NCBI GenBank assembly: GCA_003327425.1
Contig: QOQW01000002.1
Coordinates: 62,001-126,000, forward strand
Length of the DNA: 64,000 nucleotides
Origin: Candidatus Ozemibacter sibiricus
Lineage (GTDB): Bacteria > Muiribacteriota > Ozemobacteria > Ozemobacterales > Ozemobacteraceae
Reading direction: 5' to 3'
Below are positions 36,903 to 46,157 of this stretch, in pieces. The translations under genes were made by a program, and so were the position numbers. The first letter of the stretch is position 1. Each line of letters begins with the position of its first letter. The notes beneath the pieces are model-generated. The model was not told the origin of the DNA and did no database searches. It was given only the letters and a program-made list of their open reading frames with translations.

Positions 36903-37403
36903 ATGTGCGAGAACCTGTGTACGCTGAAAGAGATGACACCTTCCCGCCGAGGTTCTGCCTGCCAAAGCTGCCGATGCTCGGCCTTGAGCCGGCAAGGTCT
37001 TTCGATGATCGAGCTTCTCCTGGGCATCACCCTGTTCGTGCTGATCTTCTCGCACGTCATGACGGCCTTCGCTCCCACGGCCACCGATTACCAACGGATC
37101 GTTCGCGGCTATTCGTTCGCCATCACCATCGCCAACTGGTACATCAACCGCCAGGAAGGCCTGATCTTCTATCACGGCCATCTGCCCGCCTCCGAACTCG
37201 GACTGCAACGAGACATCACCGCCCTCATCCAGCAGCATTTCCCCAATCTCCCGAAGGAACTGCCCAAAGCCAAGGCCCTGGTCAATCAAGCCAAGGTCGG
37301 CGACCATCTCTATCAGATCGAGTTCATCCTCGACTGGGAGGCAGGTTCGAAACGGCATCAGTACAAGATCAACCGTCTGAAGACCGCCCCCGGCGCCCTG
37401 TGA
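36903..37403 (+). CDS. Type IV pilin-like protein, 166 residues
   Basis: A basic, Cys-rich leader (SACQSCRCSALSRQG) is followed by LSMIELLLGITLFVLIF: cleavage after Gly would leave Glu at +5 of a hydrophobic helix, the classical prepilin pattern. The globular part (about 60-166) has no family I can name. Start choice is uncertain among ATG 36903, ATG 36933 and a TTG at 36897, since none has a clear ribosome site. It is the first of a second set of three pilin-type genes, 17 bases before the next. Confidence 0.72.
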   Translation: MCENLCTLKEMTPSRRGSACQSCRCSALSRQGLSMIELLLGITLFVLIFSHVMTAFAPTATDYQRIVRGYSFAITIANWYINRQEGLIFYHGHLPASELGLQRDITALIQQHFPNLPKELPKAKALVNQAKVGDHLYQIEFILDWEAGSKRHQYKINRLKTAPGAL

Positions 37404-37420
37404 CTTCCGGAGCCCCCCGC

Positions 37421-38026
37421 ATGGACCACCATCCGACCACTCCCACGGCCACGGCCGCCACCCCTCTCTCGCTTGGAACCCCAGGGCGCCCCCGTCGTCC
37501 GTCCGACAACCTGCCTCTGGGGCATCGCGGCGGCCGCCATGGCGCCAGCCTCATCGAGGTGCTCCTGGCCTTCGTGTTTCTGAGCACCCTGCTGTCCCTG
37601 TTCGTCTATGCGTTCTATTTCTCCGGGAAGACCCAGCGAGTGACCGAGCAGCTCGACGCTTTCCACGAAGCTCGCATGGTCGATTATGCTCTCTCGTCGG
37701 AAATCAAGTTCAGCACCGGCATCCTCTACCCGCTTCTTCCTGAAGATGGGTCGGGGCCGTCGCCGACGGTCCATCAAGTGATCTTCCGCGATCCCCTCAA
37801 CCGCGTGAAAGCGGTCTTCCTCACCCCGGAAAAAGACCTCGTCCTGATCGACTACGACCGGATCGTCGGCAACCGCCTCGCCCCACCCCGCGTTCTCGGA
37901 CGGAACGTCGAGAAGTTCGAGGTGACCCTGCTCCCCACCCGCGTTGTCGAATATCGTGCCCGTTTCAAAATCGGCACCCAGGACCATGAGATCGTCAACC
38001 AGATCCTGCCCGTCAACCAGTTCTGA
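37421..38026 (+). CDS. Type IV pilin-like protein, 201 residues (GspJ/PilW-like position)
   Basis: A 42-residue leader ends GRHG, then ASLIEVLLAFVFLSTLLSLFVYAF: Ala at +1, Glu at +5, hydrophobic helix. The helix continues into a basic coiled stretch (FHEARMVDYALSSEIK) and a beta-rich domain. The size and DLVLIDYDRIVGNRLAPP segment are reminiscent of minor pilins of the GspJ/PilW type. A GTG at 37400 could extend it upstream and overlap the previous stop. It precedes the giant PilX/GspK-like gene by 37 bases. Confidence 0.75.
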   Translation: MDHHPTTPTATAATPLSLGTPGRPRRPSDNLPLGHRGGRHGASLIEVLLAFVFLSTLLSLFVYAFYFSGKTQRVTEQLDAFHEARMVDYALSSEIKFSTGILYPLLPEDGSGPSPTVHQVIFRDPLNRVKAVFLTPEKDLVLIDYDRIVGNRLAPPRVLGRNVEKFEVTLLPTRVVEYRARFKIGTQDHEIVNQILPVNQF

Positions 38027-38063
38027 ACATTGCCGGCCCTTGGTCGGCCCAGGGAGGAAGAAC

Positions 38064-40865
38064 ATGCCTCGCCTCGCGCATCGGTTCGGCCCGCCCGCCC
38101 GTCGTGGTTCCGCCATTTTCATGGCCCTGATCATGGGCATCGTCTTCTTCATGGTCGTCTCTTCGCTCCTGCATTACCTGTCCGGGGAACGACGACAGGT
38201 CAAGCACGTCATCGGCAAGAAACAGGCCGAACTGCTGGCCATCTCAGGAATCGACTGGGCCGACCAGGAATTGCGCCAGAAGCGGTGGTACCAACCGCCC
38301 TGGGGAACCACCGTCACCGGCGGGGGCCGGCCGTCATCAGGCCTCGTCGAGCTGACGCCGTTCGGCCCGGGTATGGGCAAGGTGACGGTGGTCTGCGAGG
38401 ATGTGCCCGCCCGTCAGCCGGTCAGCAACATCCGCAACCGCCAGCAATTATGGCTGCTGCATCATATCAACGTCTTCTCTCTCGGCGAATTCGGCGACGC
38501 GCGCTGTCTGCTCTACGGCCGGTTCATCATGTCCCCCGAACCCGCTCTCAACGACGATTCCACCGATGCGGTCATCTTCGCCGACGAGGGAACCAACCCC
38601 GATCAGATCGTCATCAAACTGCCCGCCGACAGTGGCGAGCGCCTCAAGGTGACCCAGATCCTCTGCCAGCCCGGCAGCCCGGTCGATATCAACCAGGTGC
38701 TGATCCGCCTCACCACCGAGGGCGCCAACCCGCGCCTTGTCGAGGTCCGGCCCCCCGCGCACGGGGTCGTCCGCCTGGTCCGCTGCCGCGTGGGAGACAG
38801 CGTTCCCCCCGGAGCCACCCTGGTCGTGCTCGACAAACCTGGCAGCAGTGCGAGGCGCACCCTCAAACGCATGGTCCGTGTCACCCGCATCGATGAAGCG
38901 CCCTGGAACAGCCTCGATATCACCGATTTCCATGACCGCCGCGCCCTGTCGGAATATATCAGTCTCCTATCCGAGGTCTTCCTGTTGAATCATGGCGCCC
39001 GCCCCGATCTGCAGAAGGCGGCCCTGGCCCATCGCCACGGCGGGCTCCCGCCGACGATGACCCCCGAGGAATTCCTCAAGACGTTCCCCGCCGGCGTGCG
39101 CAACACCACCCGCGATCGCGCCGAGAACGAGTTCATGGCCGACCTGCTGCGCCGGTTCACCCTGACCCCCGCCAAGGACTGGCCCGAGGCCCTGAAGAAG
39201 ACCGCCCTCCAGCTCGACCACCCACGCATGGACGTGCCCCCCGAATTGCGGGCCATCCTCCAGGATCTGAACCTCCTCAACCTGCGCGACACCGCGCCTC
39301 GCCGCGATCCCCGCCTGTATCGACCCCGCCTCGCCCTCGACGAGTTCCTCGACCTGCTGAAACCAGCTTTCAACCAGGATCCCGAGGCCTTCATCAAGAC
39401 CCTTTCCGAACTCCCCGACGCCTCGCGCTGGATCGAGGTGACCAAGGATCCCAGTCTGCGCCGCCAGCCCGGCTCCCACCAGGAGACCGAACGGGGCATC
39501 CGGATCGTCAAGCCCGAATCAGAAGCCAGCATCAGTGTCGACAAGCTTTCGAAACCCTACGACTTCACCGATCCCGGGTCGGGGTATCAGGGCCGCGCCG
39601 AACATGTGCTCGGATTCATCCGGAAATACTATTCCGACCAGGGAGCCATCCTGCCGCACGAGCCGGTGCGCAACCTCGAATTCCTCGACTGGCCCCTGCC
39701 CGATCCGCCCCCGCCGCCGCCTCCACCGCGCCAAGGCGGGGAATGGGTCTGGGTGCCCGGCGAACCCGGGGTGCCGCCCGGCCCCCCCACCTGGACCTAC
39801 CAGGGCGGCCGACCGATCGAAGTCCGGTTCCCCAGCGGCGGGGAACGCGACCACGAGCCGCGCGGCGGCCCGCCCGACGGCGGACAGCGCACCTACGGCA
39901 TTGTCGGCCTGGCGCCGAGCGGGGCCACCCGCGGCACGACACGCCCTGGCCGCTCGCCCGAGAGCAGCAGCGGGGCCGGGGCCAACCCCGCTGGCGCCCC
40001 CACCCAGGGTGGAGCCAGCCGTGACCGCGATGGGCGAGCCCCGGACAGCGGCGGAGCCCAAAGCCAGACCCCGGGACGGGCCCCTGAAGGGGGCGGTGGC
40101 CAGGGCGGCGGGCCCGGCCGCGGCCCTGGCCCCGCGTCGTCGATCTTCTCGACGCAGCGCCCGCCCGTGCAGATCCCGACCGGTGGCCGGTTCGTCGGAA
40201 CGGCCGGCCCGGCCGGCATCCCGCCCAAGCAGGGGGAATACGCCTGGGTCGAGCCGTGTCCTCCTGGCGGGGCCCCCGCGGGAGGCGGCGGCCAGGGCGC
40301 CTGGGCCCAGGGCGGCACCGCCCCCGGCAGGGGCCGCCAGGATGGCAGCGGCTTCGGCGGGAACACCCCCGGCGGCGCCGGACGCGCCGATGGCCGCGGG
40401 CACGATCTCGACGGCTCGCCCGCCGCCGCCGACGGACACGGCCGCGGGCTCGACGGCGCCGCCGCCGGGGCTGACGGACACGGCCGCGGGCTCGACGGTT
40501 CCCCCGGCGCCGCCGATGGCCATGGGTACGCCCAGGATGGCCGACCGGGCGGCGCCGCCGGGGCTGCCACCGGCCTCGACGGCCGCCCGGGAGCTGGGGT
40601 GGCCGATGGCCGCGCCACCAGCGGCCAGCCGGGCAGCGCCGGTGGCCAATCGACCACCCGCACCGGCCCTCCGTCTGGAACCTCGGGCGGAGCCGGCCGG
40701 CCAGGCTCGCCGGGCAGCTCGGCCAGCCCGGGGCCGATCAACACCACCAGCCCCGTCATCAAATGCCCCATCTGCGGGAAACTGCACAAGAACCCGCACT
40801 ATGGCGGGGCGCAGAACGCCCCCGGCGGCGGGGGCGGCAGTTCCACGACGCGTGGCGGCTGCTGA
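38064..40865 (+). CDS. Giant pilus-assembly-like exported protein with Gly/Pro-rich tail and terminal CxxC
   Basis: A 933-residue protein starting after GGGAGGAAG. Residues 1-35 are a basic leader and membrane helix (RRGSAIFMALIMGIVFFMVV), as in PilX/GspK. Residues 40-530 are a large folded region with several helical blocks (for example DDSTDAVIFADEGTNPD, DFHDRRALSEYISLL). From about 550 the sequence becomes Pro/Gly/Ala/Ser-rich, with imperfect 14-residue repeats of the DGHGRGLDG type (about 775-825). The end carries CPIC (C901, C904) and a last Cys (TTRGGC), so metal binding or intermolecular disulfides are possible. It is far longer than GspK (~330). Confidence 0.8.
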   Translation: MPRLAHRFGPPARRGSAIFMALIMGIVFFMVVSSLLHYLSGERRQVKHVIGKKQAELLAISGIDWADQELRQKRWYQPPWGTTVTGGGRPSSGLVELTPFGPGMGKVTVVCEDVPARQPVSNIRNRQQLWLLHHINVFSLGEFGDARCLLYGRFIMSPEPALNDDSTDAVIFADEGTNPDQIVIKLPADSGERLKVTQILCQPGSPVDINQVLIRLTTEGANPRLVEVRPPAHGVVRLVRCRVGDSVPPGATLVVLDKPGSSARRTLKRMVRVTRIDEAPWNSLDITDFHDRRALSEYISLLSEVFLLNHGARPDLQKAALAHRHGGLPPTMTPEEFLKTFPAGVRNTTRDRAENEFMADLLRRFTLTPAKDWPEALKKTALQLDHPRMDVPPELRAILQDLNLLNLRDTAPRRDPRLYRPRLALDEFLDLLKPAFNQDPEAFIKTLSELPDASRWIEVTKDPSLRRQPGSHQETERGIRIVKPESEASISVDKLSKPYDFTDPGSGYQGRAEHVLGFIRKYYSDQGAILPHEPVRNLEFLDWPLPDPPPPPPPPRQGGEWVWVPGEPGVPPGPPTWTYQGGRPIEVRFPSGGERDHEPRGGPPDGGQRTYGIVGLAPSGATRGTTRPGRSPESSSGAGANPAGAPTQGGASRDRDGRAPDSGGAQSQTPGRAPEGGGGQGGGPGRGPGPASSIFSTQRPPVQIPTGGRFVGTAGPAGIPPKQGEYAWVEPCPPGGAPAGGGGQGAWAQGGTAPGRGRQDGSGFGGNTPGGAGRADGRGHDLDGSPAAADGHGRGLDGAAAGADGHGRGLDGSPGAADGHGYAQDGRPGGAAGAATGLDGRPGAGVADGRATSGQPGSAGGQSTTRTGPPSGTSGGAGRPGSPGSSASPGPINTTSPVIKCPICGKLHKNPHYGGAQNAPGGGGGSSTTRGGC
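40386..40540 (+). repeat. Coding repeat, 42-base period
   Basis: A 26-base block encoding DGHGRGLDG occurs identically at 40431-40456 and 40473-40498, with related units on each side. It lies inside the C-terminal tail of the 933-residue protein. Confidence 0.8.
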
Positions 40866-41108
40866 GACGAACGAGCGCCTGATCGCGCGCGTTGTCGCGA
40901 CCGGAGTCGCGTCGCGAGAGAGGGGCCGGCCGCCATCCACCGGGCGAGCCGATGAGGCTGGGATGGAGCCGTGGACCGGGAAGCCGACGCTGCCCCTCGC
41001 AGCTTCAAACTGCTGAAGGAGGAGCGTTGAACGCTTTGGAACGTTGGGCAAGGTTCGGTTCCGTATGGTATTCTGAGGCGACATCTTGCATCGAAAGGGA
41101 GTTGGATT

Positions 41109-41651
41109 ATGCCAAAGCGTCCTCGTTTGTTCTTCGTCCTTTTCCTCCTGGCCGGGCTGGCCATGGCCTGGTCGGCGTCCGGTCCGCTGGGTTCTCCTGT
41201 CCGCGCCGCCGAGGAACAAGACCAGACCGTAGGCAAAGAAGCGGACGATCCCGACCCCGCCGACCTCCAAGGCGAGCCTGATGAAGAAACCGACGAGAAG
41301 GACGCCGAGGAAGAACTGACCTACATCTGTCCGACCTGCGGCTTCACCAGTGACGAAGCCGGCAACTGCCCAGCCTGCAAGATCCCGTTGGTCGAAGTCG
41401 CTTCGGCCTCAGGCGCGCAGGTTTCCACCAAAAACGGTCTCACGGCCACGGCGGGCGACAACCAGGCCACCATCGACGCTTCTGGCAACATCAAAGCCCG
41501 GTCCGGCGGCAGTTCCGCCGGCGTGTCGACCGACGGGGCCGTGCGGGCCGACGACGGCAAGGGCAATGCCGTGGAGGTCGACGGTGGCAAGGGCGTCCGC
41601 GTCAAATCGGGCAACCTCGAATTGAACATCCCCATCCCCGGCGGCAATTGA
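41109..41651 (+). CDS. Exported zinc-ribbon protein, 180 residues
   Basis: A signal peptide (1-33, ending VRAA) is followed by an acidic stretch (35-70, EADDPDPADLQ) and a zinc ribbon: C74, C77, C87, C90 in YICPTCGFTSDEAGNCPAC. The C-terminal half is Gly/Asp/Asn/Ala-rich (GGSSAGVSTDGAVRADDGKGN), resembling beta-roll or surface-displayed repeats. An extracytoplasmic zinc ribbon is uncommon. It lies 243 bases after the giant gene, which itself ends with a CPIC motif, so a shared surface function is possible. The 40866-41108 gap has no gene. Confidence 0.75.
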   Translation: MPKRPRLFFVLFLLAGLAMAWSASGPLGSPVRAAEEQDQTVGKEADDPDPADLQGEPDEETDEKDAEEELTYICPTCGFTSDEAGNCPACKIPLVEVASASGAQVSTKNGLTATAGDNQATIDASGNIKARSGGSSAGVSTDGAVRADDGKGNAVEVDGGKGVRVKSGNLELNIPIPGGN

Positions 41652-41847
41652 TCACGCCGCCACGCGCCGGCTGCCCCAAGACCCACTCAGACTTGCCCGA
41701 CCGGCGCGGGTTTTCGCGATCCCTTCCTGGGAGCGGAGGAGGTGGACCCAGGCTTGTCCTGGGTCCGCCCCGGCGGCCCACCACCGACGAGCAGCGGCGG
41801 CGGCGCGACGATCCCACACTCTCCGATACCCGCGATTCCCAAGAACC

Positions 41848-42351
41848 ATGACCAGAGATCAACCCCCGGTCACTCTGGCGGTGCGATTCCTGCGCGACCG
41901 CCAGATTCCTTTTTCCACCCACCTGTATGACTATCGCGACCATGGTGGAGCCGCCTGGGCCGCCGAGGCGCTCGGCCTGCCGCCCGGGCAGGTGATCAAG
42001 ACGCTGGTCTTCGAAACCGACGATCGACGGCCCCTGCTGGTCTTGATGCCCGGCACCCTGGAGGTATCGACCAAGGCCCTGGCCCGCCACCTGGGGGTGA
42101 AAGCCGTCGCGCCCTGCGAACCCGCCAAAGCCCAGCGGCTTACTGGCTACCAGGTCGGTGGCATCAGCCCCTTCGGCACCCGTCAAGCGCTGCCCATCTA
42201 TGTCGAGCGCTCGATCTTCGCCCTGCCCCGGCTCTACATCAACGGCGGCAAGCGGGGCTTCCTGGTGGGGCTGGTCCCCGCCGATCTTCGCCGCGCCTTG
42301 CCCGACTGCCACGAGGTCGACGTCGGCCTCACCCACGGCTTAACCGACTGA
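41848..42351 (+). CDS. ybaK: YbaK/EbsC-family aminoacyl-tRNA deacylase
   Basis: A 167-residue single-domain deacylase, best matching YbaK, which hydrolyses Cys-tRNA(Pro). Family blocks: DHGGAAWAAEALGLPPGQVIKTLVF, the catalytic-lysine region near KTLVF, LTGYQVGGISPFGTR, and INGGKRGFLVGL. ProX- or EbsC-type specificity cannot be excluded. It reads as a stand-alone gene between exported proteins; the 196-base gap before it holds nothing recognisable. Confidence 0.93.
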   Translation: MTRDQPPVTLAVRFLRDRQIPFSTHLYDYRDHGGAAWAAEALGLPPGQVIKTLVFETDDRRPLLVLMPGTLEVSTKALARHLGVKAVAPCEPAKAQRLTGYQVGGISPFGTRQALPIYVERSIFALPRLYINGGKRGFLVGLVPADLRRALPDCHEVDVGLTHGLTD

Positions 42352-42398
42352 ATGTCCCCCGTTTCAGCCCTGCTACTCCTCGCTCAGTCGCATTTTAG

Positions 42399-42572
42399 AA
42401 TACCGGTCGGTTATTCAGCGCGTCATTCTGGGATCTCGGCCACTGGCGATCGCAGGCGTTCACCGTGGCCATGGCGCTGGAAGCCCTGACCAAATATGCC
42501 ATCGCCTATGACCTCGACGATGCTCCCTTCGCCAGTCGCCGCCTGAAGCTATCCCCATCCCGCCCGACGCCC
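42399..42572 (+). pseudogene. Possible gene remnant in the 384-base gap
   Basis: An open stretch of about 57 codons ending at 42572 translates into protein-like sequence (FWDLGHWRSQAFTVAMAL, then EALTKYAIAYDLDDAPFASR) but lacks a start region, ribosome site and downstream domain. I cannot assign it. It may be the 3' stub of a lost gene or chance coding. The rest of 42352-42735 shows nothing else, apart from the ribosome site AGGAGGAGAT before 42736. Confidence 0.25.
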
Positions 42573-42735
42573 TGAGCGGCAGGGCCCGCACCATCGGGCC
42601 CGTTGAGAGCCACCAGGCCGTTGCCAGATTTTCCCGGAGACTGTCACAAAAAGCGGCCGAACCTGGTCAACGAAGATGGGAATCGAATGGTTGTCTGGGA
42701 GCTGATCATCCTTCGGTGAACAGGAGGAGATTGCG

Positions 42736-44457
42736 ATGAAACAGGGTATGACGGTCCGCTTCTTTGCTCTTGGTTGCTTGATCCTCCTCATCCTGACCTG
42801 CAGCCATGTCCGACCGGCAGGAGCCCTCATCCCGTCACACACCCCCCCACTCGAAATCATGCTCGAAAAAGTCGAAGCGGCCGGCCTCGTCGGCCAGAAG
42901 GAATGGCTGCGCTTCGTCTGGCAGGATGTCCTCCACCTCGATCTGAATCTTTTGCGAGATTGGCAGAGAATATGCAACGCGATTCCGGCTGGCTTCATGG
43001 AACAAGAACGACAGTTTTTCCCCCAACCCGGGCAGAAAAGGCTCTTCTCCAAGATCAATCCGGATTTCGTGTATGTGGTCAACCGAGTGCGCGTCAGCAA
43101 CGAGCAGGAATTGCTGGCAGCCATGGGCCTCGATCCCGCCTCTCCTGCTTTCAAACCAGGACAGCAGGCTTTGCTGACCCTGTTCCGGACCCTGCATTCG
43201 AAACAGATCAGCAACTTGCGAAGCTATACCTATCGGCCGCAACTCAAGGTCCTGCTGTGCGATCTGTCGATGTTCGAGGATTACCCTGATGGCCTTAAAG
43301 AAACCTACCGAGGCATCACGTATCGGGAAATCATTTTGCATGATTTCTGGCCTTGCGCTGGAGACATCATGCAATTCGGCTCCATGTTCTTCCGCGGACT
43401 CAGCGACGATATCGTCGCCCGAGTCATGGTTCATGAGCATGCCCACACCATGGACAAAATGGTCCCCAGCCTTTACAGTCCGCTGGCCTTCTTCATAGGC
43501 CGTCTCCAAACCGAGCATCTTCGGAGCTTGATGTTGGAGGGGAGAGGCAATTATGGCAAGGATCAGACCCACTATCTCAACGAGGTGCTTTTGCCTGCCG
43601 CAGCCCACGCCGAAGGATGGGCGGTCTTCAATGAACTCATCAATCCCATTGTCGCCCGTGCCAGCGGGAAGAGCGGCTCGGCATTTCTGGGGATTCAACT
43701 CGGTGCAGAGGAGACGAGAAATCGCGAAGAGGAAGTGCGCAAATGCCTTTCCGTCTTGCTGTTCGAAAAACCGAATTCGGCCATCGGCCGTCGCCTCGAG
43801 GAGAATTATGACCAGGTACCCTGGGAGGACCCTCGGGTAAATGGCCAGACAGCCCTGTGCGTCGAAGGCGTGCAAGCTCTCATCATGTCCCGGATGGCCC
43901 GCCAGCTCGCCCAGGGGTGGCGAGCCGTATTCGAGGCCTTCAAAACGGTCAACCGGAGCCGCCGCCAGTTCAGAGATGTGATCAGAGCGTACCTCAATGC
44001 CCATCCCCAGCAAACCCTGGCGGTCATGAAGATCATCGACGAAGAAACCCATCGCAAGATGACGGTGAACGATCTGGTCGATTTCTATGGGATCACCCCG
44101 ATCACCTACGCCGCCTTGCATGAGTTGCGACCAGGCGAGGCCAATCAGATCCATCCTCCGGTCACTCCCGCCCCCACTCCTCTTCCGCCGTCCTCCACTC
44201 CGACAGGTTCGGTCGCATCTCCGACCAGCCCGATGCCTGGCACACCCTCTGCTCCAACCCCGACCCCCACTCCGACCGCGTCGGGCACCCCCACCGCCAC
44301 CGGTTCGGCAAACGCCACCGCGGCGGCCACCCTTCCTCTTACCCCCACGCCACCCTCTCCTCCCGAACCGACACCCACGCCAACTCCGGTCCATGATCAG
44401 CACTCCAGCGAGCAGACCGATCTTGGCACCGTCCTCGACATCGGCCTGGACGAGTAA
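42736..44457 (+). CDS. Exported HExxH zinc-protease-like protein with Pro/Thr-rich tail
   Basis: A 573-residue protein behind a strong AGGAGGAGAT. A signal peptide (about 1-30, LGCLILLILTCSHV) is followed by a ~430-residue largely helical domain with HEHAH (H233-H237) in MVHEHAHTMDKM and E293 in HAEGWAVFNEL, so H-E-x-x-H plus a distant Glu are available to hold zinc. Residues 478-555 are rich in Pro, Thr and Ser with (PT)n tracts, then an acidic end (DLGTVLDIGLDE). No named family. The layout parallels the other HExxH exported protein (32553), though the two domains are not alike by eye. Confidence 0.85.
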   Translation: MKQGMTVRFFALGCLILLILTCSHVRPAGALIPSHTPPLEIMLEKVEAAGLVGQKEWLRFVWQDVLHLDLNLLRDWQRICNAIPAGFMEQERQFFPQPGQKRLFSKINPDFVYVVNRVRVSNEQELLAAMGLDPASPAFKPGQQALLTLFRTLHSKQISNLRSYTYRPQLKVLLCDLSMFEDYPDGLKETYRGITYREIILHDFWPCAGDIMQFGSMFFRGLSDDIVARVMVHEHAHTMDKMVPSLYSPLAFFIGRLQTEHLRSLMLEGRGNYGKDQTHYLNEVLLPAAAHAEGWAVFNELINPIVARASGKSGSAFLGIQLGAEETRNREEEVRKCLSVLLFEKPNSAIGRRLEENYDQVPWEDPRVNGQTALCVEGVQALIMSRMARQLAQGWRAVFEAFKTVNRSRRQFRDVIRAYLNAHPQQTLAVMKIIDEETHRKMTVNDLVDFYGITPITYAALHELRPGEANQIHPPVTPAPTPLPPSSTPTGSVASPTSPMPGTPSAPTPTPTPTASGTPTATGSANATAAATLPLTPTPPSPPEPTPTPTPVHDQHSSEQTDLGTVLDIGLDE

Positions 44458-44489
44458 CCGCATCCTTTTCCGCCTGAATCGCTTTCCCT

Positions 44490-44511
44490 GCGGGGGCCAC
44501 CTGGCCCCCGC
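44490..44511. terminator. 10-base stem-loop after the HExxH gene
   Basis: GCGGGGGCCA-CC-TGGCCCCCGC (44490-44511), 33 bases after the stop. No U tract follows on either strand, so it is a candidate 3' stabiliser or weak terminator. The rest of the 260-base gap to 44717 holds no supported gene. Confidence 0.5.
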
Positions 44512-44717
44512 CACGCGGCCAGCGCTCCACCACAAGCGTAGGTGCTCCGGATCACTCGCCTTCGTTCCGCGCCCAGCGTCACGACCCACGGCAGGAACCG
44601 CGAAGCGGAGGCCGCGGCCTGCCCGGGCGATCCAGAATCTCGCCCCTGAGAGAGTTGAGAGGCAGCAACGGCCTCGCGCGGAGGCGGGCCGGGAAAACGG
44701 TCGACGCGCTGGCGGCG

Positions 44718-46034
44718 TCAGCCGGGGGGAGCGGCGAACAGCAGGGTGCTGTTGATCCCGGCGAAGCCCAGGGAATTGGACAGGACGCGGTGCACCGGAC
44801 GGAAACGCGCGCCCTCGCTGATGAAATCGAGATCGCAGGCGGGATCGCGCCGCTGCAGATTGCGCGTCGGATGGAGGCGCCCCTGCCGGATCGACTGGAC
44901 GCAGACGACCGCCTCGACCGCCCCCGCCGCGGCGATCAGGTGGCCCACCATCGATTTCGTCGAACTGATCGGCACCTGGGCCGCCCCAGCTCCGAACAGC
45001 TCCTTGATCGCCCGGGTCTCGGCGGGGTCGTTCATGGCGGTGCCGGTGCCGTGGGCATTGATGTAATCGATGTCGCCGGGGGCGCATCTTCCCTCGGCCA
45101 GGGCCGCCGCCATCGTTTGATAGATGCCTTCCCAGGTGGTCTCGGTGATCTTCTGCGCGGTCGCGCCGGCGCCATAGCCGGCGATCAAGGCGAGAGGGAC
45201 CGCCCCGCGGGCCAGCGCCCGGGGCAGGGCTTCCAGCACCAGCAGACCGGCTCCTTCCCCCAGCACGAACCCGCGCCGGCCCAGGTCGAACGGTCGGGAA
45301 GCCGTCTCCGGCGGCAGGCCGGTGGCCAGGGCCCCCAGCAGGTGAAACCCGATCGCCATGTATTCGTCGACCATGTCGTCGGCTCCCCCCGTGATGGCCC
45401 AATCGAGATGCCCCGCGGCGATCTTGCGATAGGCCTCGCCGATGGCCTGGTTGGCCGATGAGCACCCATTCGAGATGCTGCGCGCCTCGGCCCCGGTCGC
45501 CCCGGCCAGCCGCCCGATCAGGCCGGCCAGGAAGAACGGCTGTTTGGCCAGCACCTCGCCGGTCGTCAGGTACTGGAAGCACCGCTCGCCGAACGCTGTC
45601 GCATCGAGCCCCTGCGGCGTGCCCGCCTGCTGGAACAGGGCGAACATCCTGGCGATGGCCGGCCGCCCGATCTCGATGCCCAGGAAGATGCCGCCGCGGC
45701 CATGCCGCAAGTGGGCTGGCCCGCCGCTCTGCGCCAGGGCCTCTTCGAGGGCGCGGGCGGCAAACACGGCTTTGCGCGATCGGTACCTCTGGTACAGCGG
45801 ATCGGTCGCCAGATCGCCCAACCCATCGACCACTCCGCCATAGGTCACGGGAAACCCGGCGGCTTTCCAGGCCGAAATCTCACGAATCCCGTTGCGCCCA
45901 TCGCACAAGGCGGCGAAGGTGGCCTCGGCCCCGATGCCCAGGGCCGTCACCGCGCCCACGCCGGTGACGGCCACCGGCACGCGGTCGGGCCTGCTCTCCG
46001 CCAGGTCACAGCGGATGGACGTTCCGTTCACCAA
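44718..46034 (-). CDS. Beta-ketoacyl-ACP synthase II-like protein with full catalytic set
   Basis: A 438-residue FabF-type condensing enzyme: PVAVTGVGAVTALG, nucleophile C191 in SNGCSSANQAIGEA, GGADDMVDEYMAIGF, H328 in YINAHGTGT, K360 and H365 in TKSMVGHLIAAAGAVE, and NSLGFAGIN at the end. FabF usually has A-C-A-T at the nucleophile; the SNGCSS context is unlike housekeeping FabF, which fits a specialised synthase. It is downstream of the FabZ-like gene (46158) on the same strand, 123 bases apart. Confidence 0.92.
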   Translation of the reverse strand: MVNGTSIRCDLAESRPDRVPVAVTGVGAVTALGIGAEATFAALCDGRNGIREISAWKAAGFPVTYGGVVDGLGDLATDPLYQRYRSRKAVFAARALEEALAQSGGPAHLRHGRGGIFLGIEIGRPAIARMFALFQQAGTPQGLDATAFGERCFQYLTTGEVLAKQPFFLAGLIGRLAGATGAEARSISNGCSSANQAIGEAYRKIAAGHLDWAITGGADDMVDEYMAIGFHLLGALATGLPPETASRPFDLGRRGFVLGEGAGLLVLEALPRALARGAVPLALIAGYGAGATAQKITETTWEGIYQTMAAALAEGRCAPGDIDYINAHGTGTAMNDPAETRAIKELFGAGAAQVPISSTKSMVGHLIAAAGAVEAVVCVQSIRQGRLHPTRNLQRRDPACDLDFISEGARFRPVHRVLSNSLGFAGINSTLLFAAPPG

Positions 46035-46157
46035 GCTCTCTTTGCCTCTTGGAAGCGGGAATGGTCAACCCCGTCAATCCCTCGTGCCAGCCGAACCGAA
46101 CGCTGGCACACGCTCCCGACCATCCTCGGCCGCCCCCACGGGCGACGCCGGGACCGT

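Noticed and set aside
39519-41270. 583-codon minus-strand frame opposite the giant pseudopilin
   Set aside because: Low-complexity mirror of the Gly/Pro-rich tail, with no start signal.
42835-45582. 915-codon antisense frame
   Set aside because: Spans the HExxH gene on the other strand and the in-phase ketosynthase region in another frame; no domain or ribosome site.
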